A DNA stretch of 64,000 bases. Source: JANQSS01 sp965249735. Its GTDB lineage: Bacteria; Bacteroidota; Bacteroidia; Chitinophagales; Saprospiraceae. The notes under the pieces are model-generated. The model saw only the letters and a program-made list of their open reading frames with translations. It did not search any database and was not told the origin of the DNA. Position numbers and translations under genes: made by a program. Every line of letters begins with the position of its first letter. Within the stretch, counting starts at the first letter, position 1. This document shows positions 9,204-17,617 of this stretch, piece by piece. Location of the stretch: NCBI GenBank assembly GCA_965249735.1, contig CBDFMS010000016.1, positions 124,001-188,000 of the forward strand. Direction: 5' to 3'.

Positions 9204-10568
9204 CTAGCTTGCAGTTGTTTGAATAAATCCTTCTTCTGTATTCAAAGCTTCATCCTGGGGTCTGCCATATTTAATAAAATCAGCAATGTACATTCCGACA
9301 CCTGTTGCAAACAAAAGGGCAGCACCCATCATAACGTAAAAGTGAACGGCGATTTCATTTTGCGCATCCATGAAATTCATACCGACTTTTCTTTCTAAAT
9401 AGACTTGTGCTACACCGGCAGCAGCAAGCGCAGTAGTCATTCCGATCATACCTATGTTGGCCAACCAAAAGGCAACTTGTCCTCTTGAATTTAGGTAGAC
9501 TTTTCTGCCGGTCATCATTGGCATAGAATATGAAATAATGGCAAATATCAACATCCCATATGCTCCCCAAAATGCAAGGTGGGCGTGCATGGCGGTGACA
9601 AGTGTTCCGTGTGTCCATAAATTAACAGATGGTAATGTGTGGGCCACACCCAAAAGACCTGCTCCTGCAAATGAAGTAATGGCACATCCTAATGTCCAGA
9701 ATAAAGCGATTTTATTTGGATGTGTTTTTCCTCCTTTTCGATACATGCTAAATGCAAATAGAGCCATACCTAAAAATGCCAACGGTTCTAATGCTGAAAA
9801 TATACCACCGATAATTAACCAGTATTTTGGCGTTCCAATGTAATAGTAGTGGTGTCCTGTTCCTAATATTCCGGAAATAAAGGTCAGTCCCACAATGACA
9901 TACAACCACTTTTCGATGACCTCCCGATCGACACCAGTTAGTTTTATTAATAAATAAGCTAGAATACCACCCATAATTAATTCCCATACGCCTTCAACCC
10001 ATAAATGGACAACCCACCAGCGGAAGAAAGAATCCATGGTCTGATTATCAAACCAAATCATCCCCGGCAAATAGAGTAAGGCTGCAAAGAGCAAGCCCAT
10101 AGATAATACCATCGATGTGGTGGTACGCCGTTTTCCTTTCCAAAGGGTCCCTAATATTATTCCTAAAAACAAGAGCACATTGGCTACGACTAAATAATCT
10201 AATGGCCTTGGTATTTCAAGAAATTTTCTTCCTTCCCACCAATTAAAGTGAAATCCTATAACTGCTGCAACACCTACTGCTGCGAGGGTCCAAAATTGCA
10301 ATTTCGCAAGAGGAACGGAAATAAGTTCCCGCTGTGTCTCTTCCGGAATAATATAATATGCGGCACCCATAAAACCGGTCAGTAACCACACAACCAGTAA
10401 ATTGGTGTGGGTCGCACGTGCGGCATTGAATGGGATAAAATCATGAAACCATTCATCAAATCCTACACGCGCAATTCCCATGATGAACCCGTATATGATT
10501 TGCAATACGAGTAATAACATGCACAAGGCAAAGAAATGATAGGCTACTTTTTGCGATTTATATTTCAT
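9204..10568 (-). CDS. norB: NorB, cytochrome c-dependent nitric oxide reductase large subunit
   Basis: The 454-residue protein has about 12 membrane helices and the metal ligands of cNOR. They are His54 in helix II (ARATHTNLLVVW), the helix VI site HLWVEGVWE with its FeB His and Glu, the GTGHHYYYIG His pair, HAHLAFWGAYG, and the helix X heme ligands in AVHFYVMMGAA. It reduces 2 NO to N2O at a heme b3/FeB centre in the cytoplasmic membrane, with electrons from NorC. The length is normal for the short cNOR type and lacks the N-terminal quinol-oxidising extension of qNOR. It lies 12 bases after norC. Confidence 0.96.
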   Translation of the reverse strand: MKYKSQKVAYHFFALCMLLLVLQIIYGFIMGIARVGFDEWFHDFIPFNAARATHTNLLVVWLLTGFMGAAYYIIPEETQRELISVPLAKLQFWTLAAVGVAAVIGFHFNWWEGRKFLEIPRPLDYLVVANVLLFLGIILGTLWKGKRRTTTSMVLSMGLLFAALLYLPGMIWFDNQTMDSFFRWWVVHLWVEGVWELIMGGILAYLLIKLTGVDREVIEKWLYVIVGLTFISGILGTGHHYYYIGTPKYWLIIGGIFSALEPLAFLGMALFAFSMYRKGGKTHPNKIALFWTLGCAITSFAGAGLLGVAHTLPSVNLWTHGTLVTAMHAHLAFWGAYGMLIFAIISYSMPMMTGRKVYLNSRGQVAFWLANIGMIGMTTALAAAGVAQVYLERKVGMNFMDAQNEIAVHFYVMMGAALLFATGVGMYIADFIKYGRPQDEALNTEEGFIQTTAS

Positions 10569-10580
10569 GTTCTTTGATTT

Positions 10581-11018
10581 TTAATTTGAAGATTCAGGTT
10601 TAAGATCAGGCTCAGGAGGAAATCCGTTTAAATCGATTTCATTGATCCATTTTAAAAAAGCTAACATGGCATCAGCCTCTTCCTCAGACATGCCGTAAGC
10701 GACCATCTGTCGGTCATGGGGTGCCCAGGGAACAGGAGACATCATGATGGTTTTAATTATAGCCGGATCTGTGCGATCATAGACTCTTGTCAGTTCAGGC
10801 GCATAATAGGCTCCTTCTCCAAGTATGGTATGGCAACCCATGCAATTATTTTTTTCCCATAATTTTTTGCCCATGATGACCTGTTCATCAATATTGGCAT
10901 CATTTGTTTGCTCGGGTACCCCTTGACTCATTGTGTTCCACGTCAGCCCCAAAAAAATGGCAAACGAGATGATGGTCCCTCCAAAGAAGAAATACTCGGC
11001 TTGTTTTTTTGTTAACAT
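10581..11018 (-). CDS. norC: NorC, membrane-anchored cytochrome c subunit of NO reductase
   Basis: I place the start at ATG 11018, giving 145 residues beginning MLTKKQAEYFFFGG. A longer open frame to 11219 would run through the promoter region and overlap the divergent regulator, and its extra residues are not NorC-like. The protein has one N-terminal membrane helix, a single c-heme site CMGCH in NNCMGCHTILGEGAYYAPELT, and a C-terminal Met-rich part (MSEEEADAML) as in NorC. It passes electrons to NorB. It is the promoter-proximal gene of the nor operon. Confidence 0.94.
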   Translation of the reverse strand: MLTKKQAEYFFFGGTIISFAIFLGLTWNTMSQGVPEQTNDANIDEQVIMGKKLWEKNNCMGCHTILGEGAYYAPELTRVYDRTDPAIIKTIMMSPVPWAPHDRQMVAYGMSEEEADAMLAFLKWINEIDLNGFPPEPDLKPESSN

Positions 11019-11118
11019 TCTAAGGTTTTTTAAAGTGAATATGTAGCAAAGTCGCAACCTGGCCCTCCCAGACTGAATGAATATTTCGTAACTAGGGTTT
11101 CCAAGCAATTTGACAGCA

Positions 11119-11162
11119 TAAATATACATAATAAAATATATAAAGACTTTTTTATCTTTTAT
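11119..11162 (-). promoter_or_regulatory. nor promoter with candidate Rrf2 operator
   Basis: On the - strand, a near-consensus Bacteroidota -7 box TATATTTA lies at 11126-11119. The -33 region falls in the element at 11142-11162, which reads on the + strand AAAG, two variable bases, six T, one variable base, then TCTTTTAT. The same element (18 of 21 bases identical) lies in the nosZ/Rrf2 intergenic region. Its outer AAAG/CTTT ends form an inverted repeat. The position over -33 is right for repression by the divergent Rrf2 protein; binding itself is inference. Confidence 0.5.
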
Positions 11163-11178
11163 TATTTTATAGTTCGCT

Positions 11179-11616
11179 ATGATATCCAAATCCACGAAAT
11201 ACTGTTTGAAAGTCATCATCCACCTGGCTCAATCACACGAGGCAAATAAGAAGTTCACCCTGGCTGAATTATCCCAAGAATTGAACATACCGAAACACTT
11301 TCTTGGCAATCTACTTCAGCAACTAACAAAGCAAGAGATGTTGTCCTCTCAAAAAGGACGAAACGGCGGATTCTATCTGACAGAAGAGCATCTACAAAAG
11401 CGACCGATGGATTACATCCAACAAATAGAGGGAGGTGAATTCATGAATCAATGTATACTTGGAATGAAACCTTGTGATGATGCCAACCCCTGCCCTCTTC
11501 ATTCAATTTTCTTCAAGCTTCGTCAGAGTTTTCTTAAAGAAATGGGCCATGTTACACTTGAGGATTTGGTCAAAGATTCACCAATCCTTCCTTTGACTAA
11601 TCCAACGGATACATAA
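11179..11616 (+). CDS. Rrf2-family Fe-S regulator next to nor operon (NsrR-like)
   Basis: The 145-residue protein has an N-terminal winged helix (LAELSQELNIPKHFLGNLLQQL, then GRNGGFYL in the wing) and the Rrf2 cluster cysteines C92, C99 and C105 in CILGMKPCDDANPCPLH. Rrf2 proteins with these cysteines (NsrR, IscR) carry an Fe-S cluster, and NsrR loses repression when NO attacks it. The gene is divergent from norC across a 160-base region, so NO sensing and repression of nor is the most likely role. Its last 39 bases overlap the convergent nosY end. It is a paralogue of the regulator at 17618-18043, with cysteines at the same positions. Confidence 0.85.
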   Translation: MISKSTKYCLKVIIHLAQSHEANKKFTLAELSQELNIPKHFLGNLLQQLTKQEMLSSQKGRNGGFYLTEEHLQKRPMDYIQQIEGGEFMNQCILGMKPCDDANPCPLHSIFFKLRQSFLKEMGHVTLEDLVKDSPILPLTNPTDT

Positions 11617-12366
11617 GATTGGAATGGTCAACCAGGAAAGCAAACAAACGACAATCAAAATCATGCCCATAGCCCCACTATAGAATTTTTGAATCACAGC
11701 ACCCGTATAACCCATTAACGCAGAAATGTCCAATTTCAATAATATGAACGTACGTGCCAGGTCAATAGGATTGAAAATCATACTTCCCAGCGCAAATTTT
11801 TCAAGCGGATAATCCTTAAAGTACAACAGCGCTAATAATAAAATGCCGTCATAGATCAAGGCGAGAAACAACCAAACCAGAATGGCCAAGCCAAACCCTT
11901 TTATTCTGTTTTCATTTTTGAGAGCAATAATCAAAGCGAGACCGGAAAAAATGCAGGATAGGACGCAACCCATCGCTACCAATATCAAATATGTTGTCCA
12001 ATGCTCCGTTTTAAATATCCCAAATACAATAGCCGGAACACCGATACCAATTACGAGACTGAAGACAAGAGAAATTGAAATTCCGCCATATAAACCAAGA
12101 ATGACCGAGGTTCTCGATAACGGTTGTGCCAAGAGAAATTCCAGAAAATCCCGAGAATTATAATAATACATGGTACCGATTAGAATCGCCATCAAAGGGG
12201 ACATGATTAATACGATATTGAGCAGGCTTATCATCACTTTCGTTGGATCATTGCTCATCATGAACAAGCCCATTGTGATAAGCAGATAAAACCCCATGTA
12301 TATAAAAATCCATCGACTGCGCATCAGGTCATAGAACCCATATGTCATAATTTTCATCCAATTCAT
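11578..12366 (-). CDS. nosY: NosY, ABC permease of the nos copper-assembly transporter
   Basis: The 262-residue protein has six predicted membrane helices (for example IFIYMGFYLLITMGLFMM and MISLLNIVLIMSPLMAILIGTMYYY) and the ABC-2 permease pattern YYNSRDFLEFLLAQPLSRTSVILG typical of NosY. With NosF and NosD it forms the transporter needed to assemble the CuZ site of N2O reductase; NosDFY from Pseudomonas stutzeri hands copper to NosZ via NosL. It is the last gene of the nos accessory run, 29 bases after nosF. Its 3' end overlaps the convergent Rrf2 gene by 39 bases. Confidence 0.88.
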   Translation of the reverse strand: MNWMKIMTYGFYDLMRSRWIFIYMGFYLLITMGLFMMSNDPTKVMISLLNIVLIMSPLMAILIGTMYYYNSRDFLEFLLAQPLSRTSVILGLYGGISISLVFSLVIGIGVPAIVFGIFKTEHWTTYLILVAMGCVLSCIFSGLALIIALKNENRIKGFGLAILVWLFLALIYDGILLLALLYFKDYPLEKFALGSMIFNPIDLARTFILLKLDISALMGYTGAVIQKFYSGAMGMILIVVCLLSWLTIPILCIRWISQRKDW

Positions 12367-12395
12367 GCGCTTTGTCTTACCACTATTGTTAGAAT

Positions 12396-13097
12396 TTAAA
12401 TTGACCCCAGTAATGATGGAATTGCTTTTTCAACGGTAGGAGCTGCCGTCTGTTCTTTGAGTTTCAAAATAGAATCGTAATAATGCACTTTGCCATCTAA
12501 TAAAAATAATATTTTATCACACATCTCATCAAGGAGACTTAAAATATGAGTTGTGATTAGTATACATTTACCTGCAGCCTTCTCTTCTAACAAAAAATTC
12601 TTAAGTTTTAATTGAGACATGGGATCCAAGCCGGTTGTTGGTTCATCTAATATTATCGTATGTCCACTGTACATCAATGTCACTAGAATATTTACTTTTT
12701 GTTTCATGCCGCCAGACAAGGCGTTAAATTTTTTATCAACAAACTCATTTATTCCTAATATATTCGTCAGTTCTTCCTCACGGTCATAATCTTTCCGTAA
12801 GTCCTTCAACAATTCCAGTAATTCACTCACTTTCAAATTACTCGGAAACTGAGCAACTTGCGGCAAATAACATACATCCTTTCGATAAGCCCATGCCTTA
12901 TTTACAGATTTGCCTTGATAATAAATAGCGCCTTCATCGGGTCTAATTAAGCCTAAAATACATTTGATCAACGTTGTTTTACCCGAACCATTGGGTCCGA
13001 CTATTCCGATGAATGCATCCGAGGGAAAGGTAATATTGATGTCATCCAGTACTTTCAGTTTTCCGAATGACTTTGATATGTTTTGTACATCGATCAT
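12396..13097 (-). CDS. nosF: NosF, ABC ATPase for N2O reductase maturation
   Basis: The 233-residue protein is a complete ABC nucleotide-binding domain: Walker A GPNGSGKT at residues 34-41, Q-loop YLPQ ending at Q80, signature LSGGMKQK at 127-134, and Walker B TIILDEPTTGLDP near 147-159. The start ATG overlaps the nosD stop (ATGA, four bases), so translation is coupled. Position between nosD and nosY identifies it as the NosDFY motor. Confidence 0.93.
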   Translation of the reverse strand: MIDVQNISKSFGKLKVLDDINITFPSDAFIGIVGPNGSGKTTLIKCILGLIRPDEGAIYYQGKSVNKAWAYRKDVCYLPQVAQFPSNLKVSELLELLKDLRKDYDREEELTNILGINEFVDKKFNALSGGMKQKVNILVTLMYSGHTIILDEPTTGLDPMSQLKLKNFLLEEKAAGKCILITTHILSLLDEMCDKILFLLDGKVHYYDSILKLKEQTAAPTVEKAIPSLLGSI

Positions 13098-14335
13098 TTG
13101 ATTGGTTGCAAGCTCGGAAGTGGGTCACGTACTTCCACCGGTGTAAATATCGGGCTCACGCTCTCCGCAAAATTAATAATATCTACCAGAAGGCTGCGCA
13201 TCAATACAATCGTCTCAGGCGCCTGACCCAAAACATGTGAAAACAGTTTTACAGGATAGTGTGGTACATCACCTACATTGTCTTTATCAAGATCATATCC
13301 GGAGTAGGAACTCCAATAATTGCCTTCAATAATATTTCCATGTATAGATCCATGAATTTCAAAATCAAGGTGATTGTTAATAAAATTATTTAATCGAATA
13401 TTATTTTCTTCACATCCACCCGAAATCGTCATGCTGCAACCATTTCGTTCAAAAGTATTTCGCTCATAATTAATTCTGCTCGACCCTTCGACATAAATTC
13501 CGATGGTATTGTAATCAAAATAATTATTTTCAATAACACCATCCCTTATTTCCTTCAATAATAATCCATAAGCCGAACGTCCCCAATTATCCTTGAATAG
13601 ATTATTGCGCATTACAATGCGATTGGAAAACATCACGGCAACACCTACGCCATTATCCACGAACCGATTATCCGAATAAACGTCATCATTGGAGAACATA
13701 AAATGTAATCCATATCGCGTATTTTTTCGACTCGTATTATTTTTTATTTCACTTTCATGAACAAACTCGAAATATATACCATCGCGATGTCCCAAAAGCT
13801 CATTTTGATCAAGTAACAGGTTCGTGCAATACCAGGCATGAATTGCATTTCCGGAAGCAGATTCAACGTCGGGTTTTCCTTCAATGTAATTATTCATTAC
13901 CGTCGTAAAACTTGTATGCTCCAGGTAAATACCGAAAAAACATTTTATTATTCTATTATTTGATACAACACAGTGTTTCCCATTTTTTAGGTGAATTGCT
14001 GCATTTTCTTTTAGATAATTGGTTTTGACACCTTGAAATTCGATCCCAATAACTGAAACACTGTCGGCAATTACGGTTAATATTTCACCACCGGCGGCTG
14101 CATGGAATACCGGAAAATCAACTCCGATTAAAACCAAAGGTTTTTCGATAACCGTGTTCTCAAGGAGATATGTGCCATTGGAAATAAGAAGTGTATCCCC
14201 CGAATCCATTTGAGCTAGCACTGATGGCATTGAATCGCCGGGTGTCATGTACCAGGTGCGTGCGGACAATTCTGAAGCAAGACACACCAATGCCATTATC
14301 AATAACGAAATGTTGATCCCAGGTTTGACAGCCAT
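13094..14335 (-). CDS. nosD: NosD, periplasmic beta-helix copper-assembly protein
   Basis: The 413-residue protein starts with a signal peptide (about residues 1-25, ending SAR). It has repeated CASH/NosD beta-helix rungs with Asn ladders (VSNNRIIKCFFGIYLEHT, IKNNTSRKNTRYGLHFMF, YDNTIGIYVEG-like, RLNNFINNHLDFEI), then GNYWSSYSGYDLDKDNVGD, the Ca-like loop found near the end of NosD proteins. NosD sits on the periplasmic face of the NosFY transporter and accepts copper from NosL for NosZ. It lies two bases after nosL and overlaps nosF by four. Confidence 0.92.
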   Translation of the reverse strand: MAVKPGINISLLIMALVCLASELSARTWYMTPGDSMPSVLAQMDSGDTLLISNGTYLLENTVIEKPLVLIGVDFPVFHAAAGGEILTVIADSVSVIGIEFQGVKTNYLKENAAIHLKNGKHCVVSNNRIIKCFFGIYLEHTSFTTVMNNYIEGKPDVESASGNAIHAWYCTNLLLDQNELLGHRDGIYFEFVHESEIKNNTSRKNTRYGLHFMFSNDDVYSDNRFVDNGVGVAVMFSNRIVMRNNLFKDNWGRSAYGLLLKEIRDGVIENNYFDYNTIGIYVEGSSRINYERNTFERNGCSMTISGGCEENNIRLNNFINNHLDFEIHGSIHGNIIEGNYWSSYSGYDLDKDNVGDVPHYPVKLFSHVLGQAPETIVLMRSLLVDIINFAESVSPIFTPVEVRDPLPSLQPIK

Positions 14336-14337
14336 TA

Positions 14338-14778
14338 TTACTTAATTCGCAAAGATTTAAGGTTAGACCAGGAATAAACCGCACCGGCCAATTCTTTTTG
14401 TTGCGCTTTGGCTAAGTCGGTTGATTGATAAGCGGAAATAAAACCGCCCATGGGACTTGGCAACTTTTTACTGATCAAGTAACCAGCATTTTGAGCTTCG
14501 ATCAACGATTTGGGATTCTTGTAGTCGACAACCATCTGGAACTTGAGATTTTGATCTCCATTGTCCCTGACAAAGTCAATCAAGCACTCGACGGAATCAA
14601 ATTTCTTAATTTTTCCCTTTTTGGTGACAATTTCGGCACCAAAGCGATGATCGGAAATGGTCATTTTGCATTCATCACATTGATCTTCCCCGAACCGGAT
14701 AGGTTCAGTTCCTACTTCGCATGAGACAACAAAAAATGAAAGGACCAAACACAAATACATAGCACTCAAATACTTCAT
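14338..14778 (-). CDS. nosL: NosL, copper chaperone lipoprotein
   Basis: I choose ATG 14778 (146 residues, MKYLSAMYLC). It overlaps the upstream stop by four bases and puts the signal sequence at the N-terminus with lipobox VVSC and Cys20. The copper site CDECKM (C34, C37, M39) is the NosL hallmark, followed by DHRFGAEIVTKKGKIKKFDSVECL as in the family. NosL carries Cu(I) from the outer leaflet or periplasm to NosD/NosZ. A longer start at 14802 adds eight residues and is less likely. Confidence 0.93.
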   Translation of the reverse strand: MKYLSAMYLCLVLSFFVVSCEVGTEPIRFGEDQCDECKMTISDHRFGAEIVTKKGKIKKFDSVECLIDFVRDNGDQNLKFQMVVDYKNPKSLIEAQNAGYLISKKLPSPMGGFISAYQSTDLAKAQQKELAGAVYSWSNLKSLRIK

Positions 14779-15347
14779 GGTTGCTTTTTCCTTAATATCC
14801 ATGCAAACAACGCCAAAATAAATGAAACGACAATACTAATGCCCCCAATATGTGGATAGGACTTTGCAATAAAGTTGAGCAGTATTTTCGATCCAATCAA
14901 GGGTGGTTGATATGCCTGACCTTCAAATACCATCGGAGCTTTAGGATCGAGATTATGCCCATAGTCATATTCCCACAGATAAAAATCATACAAGCCTGCA
15001 GCCATACCGACCGCCAATAAGATCACCCAGGTCAAGTACATCCATTTGCGATTAGCCAATGCCACAAGAAATGCCAGAAACATAAAACCAGCTACTATCC
15101 ATGGCAGATAAGTCAATTCGGGAATGGACTCGGGCACAATAGCTTTCATACCTACATAATGATTCAAGATGTTGATATTTTGAAGCGTGCCTGGTTCACT
15201 TCCCCCAATCTTGTCGATATAGATGTGCAATTTGACTCCTGAGGGATATTGAGGTGCGATCAATGTGATCTGCCAAAGTGGAAGAAAATAAAGAGTGATC
15301 AACACAACACCAGCTAAACCCATCAATATAGAAGGCCACTTTTTCAT
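14775..15347 (-). CDS. four-helix membrane protein of the Bacteroidota-type nos cluster
   Basis: The 190-residue protein has four predicted helices: about 5-26, 83-101, 106-126 and 165-187. A long extracytoplasmic loop follows helix 1 and contains the pattern QYPSGVKLHIY-GGSEPGTLQNINILNHYVGM. I do not recognise a characterised function. It lies directly between nosZ and nosL and overlaps nosL by four bases, so a role in copper delivery or electron supply to NosZ is likely but is inference. No heme-binding CxxCH or clear metal site is seen apart from scattered His. Confidence 0.75.
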   Translation of the reverse strand: MKKWPSILMGLAGVVLITLYFLPLWQITLIAPQYPSGVKLHIYIDKIGGSEPGTLQNINILNHYVGMKAIVPESIPELTYLPWIVAGFMFLAFLVALANRKWMYLTWVILLAVGMAAGLYDFYLWEYDYGHNLDPKAPMVFEGQAYQPPLIGSKILLNFIAKSYPHIGGISIVVSFILALFAWILRKKQP

Positions 15348-15364
15348 AAGCTAAAATAATGTGA

Positions 15365-15416
15365 AGAAAAAAGTCCGCACCTGTCTGAAAAGACCATCAA
15401 CACAACAGATGCGGAC
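15365..15416 (-). terminator. terminator-like hairpin between nosZ and accessory nos genes
   Basis: On the - strand GTCCGCATCTGT (15416-15405) pairs with ACAGGTGCGGAC (15384-15373), with an inner GTCT/AGAC mini-stem, and TTTTTTCTT follows. This has the form of an intrinsic terminator or attenuator 69 bases after the nosZ stop. It would lower expression of the copper-assembly genes relative to nosZ. Confidence 0.7.
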
Positions 15417-15484
15417 ACATAACCTGAATAGAAAAAAATTACTATATCAATTTTAAATCAATCTATATCTGATTCGGACATCAA

Positions 15485-17467
15485 TTAAAAATCAATGTCT
15501 TCAGCCAAACTCCATTTCAATGGTGTATTCGAGTTTTTGGAAGAGACTCGAATATATCCTTGCATTTCCTGATGTAATGCACTACAAAAATCTGAACAAT
15601 AAAATGACGTTATTCCTTCAAACTGAGGTTCCCATTTCAACGTTTCAGTTTGTCCCGGCATAATTAACAGTTCAGAATTTCGTGCCCCTTGTACAGCAAA
15701 ACCGTGTGGTACATCGTAGTCTTGTTCAAGGTTTGTCACGTGAAAATAAACCTCGTCACCAACTTTTATTCCTTCAATATTATCCGGAGCAAAGTGGCTT
15801 CTGATCGTTGTCATATATACATGCACAATATTTCCGTCCCGGACAACTTTGGTTTCTTTTTCACCAAGTGCACGATAGGGGTGTTTATTTTCCTCCAGCC
15901 TAAATATTTTTTTACTGTTCGGAGTAATTCGCCCTGCGGAAATTCCTTGTGCATAATGCGGTTCACCTACGGTAGGAAAGTCGAGGAGCAATTTAATTTT
16001 ATCTCCACTGATGTCATACAATTGCGCTGACTGGCTCAACTCAGGTCCAGTAGGTAGATATCGATCTTTTGTGATTTTATTTAATGCCACCATATATTTT
16101 CCTTCAGGATTTTTTGAATCTCCTCCAGGAATCATTAAGTGACCAACAGAATAATAACAAGGAGCACGATCAAGTACTTCCCATGTTCCTACTTTCCATT
16201 TGACAATTTCTGATGAAATAAAGAATGTTGTATAGGCATTTCCTCTACCGTCAAATTCTGTGTGTAATGGTCCAAGACCAGGTCTTTTAACAACTCCACC
16301 AACAACTTCTTCATATTTGATAACAGGAATACCGGAAATCGTTGTTTCAAAAGCCTCCCGCTCGATGGCATCCAACATTTTAGTGAAGGAGTGAACCGTC
16401 AAATCCGCTGATAGTTTTCCACTACCAACGATATATTCACCTGTAGGATCAACGTCTACTCCGTGTGGTGATTTAGGTGTAGGGAGGAAATAGACTAAAC
16501 CTGGACAATCTTCTGGTGTAAGTACTTTTACTGTTTTAACTTCTGTTGAAGTCGCCATATGCGTTTCATCACTATATCGGTTAACAAAGTGACGGCCCGG
16601 AATTGTTTTTGCTTTTCCTTCCGCTAAATACTTTTCGGCCAATTTCCAGTTGACTGCGGCAATAAAATCTTTATCATTTTGTGAAGCAGTCACTTCCTTA
16701 AGTGTATGGCTTTGTTCGGTATTGTATGTAGTAAAGAAGGTCCATCCATGTGATTTTCCTTTTCCTGAATGTGCCAAATCATAGTCAAACGCAGGTAATA
16801 AAACCTGGAAAGCAATGTTCATTTCTCCTTCTTCCTCAACTTTTACGAATGTCAACATTCCTTTAAAGTTTTCTTTATAGGAATTGATCGCCACATCTTT
16901 TTGAGGGATTGGCACGCTAAAGCGAGTACCAGCCACAACATATTCTGTGTTTTCTGTAGTAAATGGTGAACTGTGGTTACCACTACTGTTTGGTATTTCA
17001 ATAATCTCCGTGGTTTCAAATGTCGTGAGATCAATACGAGCTATACGAGGTGTATTATTTCCATTGATGAAAAGCCACCGACCATCGGTGGTGCCGTCAG
17101 TTTGTGACAGCTCTGGGTGGTGAGCATCGTCCCAAGGGATCTGACCATACGTGGTCTTCAACATAGGCTTTGTTTCCTCATTGAAGCCATAGCCTTTTTC
17201 TGCATCGAGTGAAAAAACAGGGATGACACGTAAAAGGCGACCAGAAGGCAAACCATATACACCAACCTGACCACTAAATCCACCAGAAAAGAATCCATAG
17301 AATTCATCGTATTCCCCAGGTGCAACATATACAGCTTCTGCTGAATTGCCTCCAAGTGCACCTGATGAACCTGTAGATTCATTGGTGCTACATGAGCTAT
17401 TGAACATCAAAAATAAAACGACCATAGATACGGTCAAGATTGAAGAAAAAATTAGTAATCGTTTCAT
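15485..17467 (-). CDS. nosZ: NosZ, clade II (Sec-type) nitrous oxide reductase
   Basis: The 660-residue enzyme reduces N2O to N2 in the periplasm. The N-terminus (MKRLLIFSSILTVSMVV...) has no twin arginine, so it is the Sec-exported clade II form. Cys26 in FNSSCS also allows lipoprotein processing with a relaxed lipobox. The propeller carries the CuZ start DDAHHPELSQTDG (His116, His117) and further His motifs (PHGVDVDPTGEYIVG, GLGPLHTEFDGRG, EPHYAQ). The C-terminal cupredoxin has the CuA set CSDFCSALHQEM (Cys624, Cys628, His632, Met635). No C-terminal cytochrome c domain is present, so the separate cytochrome at 18081 may be the electron donor. It is transcribed from a divergent promoter. Confidence 0.97.
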   Translation of the reverse strand: MKRLLIFSSILTVSMVVLFLMFNSSCSTNESTGSSGALGGNSAEAVYVAPGEYDEFYGFFSGGFSGQVGVYGLPSGRLLRVIPVFSLDAEKGYGFNEETKPMLKTTYGQIPWDDAHHPELSQTDGTTDGRWLFINGNNTPRIARIDLTTFETTEIIEIPNSSGNHSSPFTTENTEYVVAGTRFSVPIPQKDVAINSYKENFKGMLTFVKVEEEGEMNIAFQVLLPAFDYDLAHSGKGKSHGWTFFTTYNTEQSHTLKEVTASQNDKDFIAAVNWKLAEKYLAEGKAKTIPGRHFVNRYSDETHMATSTEVKTVKVLTPEDCPGLVYFLPTPKSPHGVDVDPTGEYIVGSGKLSADLTVHSFTKMLDAIEREAFETTISGIPVIKYEEVVGGVVKRPGLGPLHTEFDGRGNAYTTFFISSEIVKWKVGTWEVLDRAPCYYSVGHLMIPGGDSKNPEGKYMVALNKITKDRYLPTGPELSQSAQLYDISGDKIKLLLDFPTVGEPHYAQGISAGRITPNSKKIFRLEENKHPYRALGEKETKVVRDGNIVHVYMTTIRSHFAPDNIEGIKVGDEVYFHVTNLEQDYDVPHGFAVQGARNSELLIMPGQTETLKWEPQFEGITSFYCSDFCSALHQEMQGYIRVSSKNSNTPLKWSLAEDIDF

Positions 17468-17496
17468 TGCTTTAGTTTTTTAAATAAATGACGCGT

Positions 17497-17562
17497 CAAA
17501 GATAAACCATTTTAAGGAATAAAAGTATTTTTTCTCTTTTATGTTAATAAATCGTACATTTG
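17497..17562. promoter_or_regulatory. divergent nosZ / Rrf2-cytochrome promoters with shared candidate operator
   Basis: Two exact TAnnTTTG -7 boxes face outward: TATCTTTG on the - strand (17504-17497) for nosZ and TACATTTG on the + strand (17555-17562) for the Rrf2 gene. Between them lies the element 17522-17542, 18 of 21 bases identical to that in front of nor. Here its outer part is extended to a perfect ATAAAAG-N10-CTTTTAT inverted repeat (17519-17542). With the usual 19-20 base spacing it covers the -33 region of both promoters, so one bound dimer could block both. Confidence 0.6.
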
Positions 17563-17617
17563 CCATTGAAACGACATCCAATCAAGATCGTTTCAACACA
17601 TATTAAGCACACGATTG

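Noticed and set aside
11019..11219. Upstream extension of norC to 11219
   Set aside because: It runs through the promoter and operator and into the divergent regulator, and the residues are not NorC-like.
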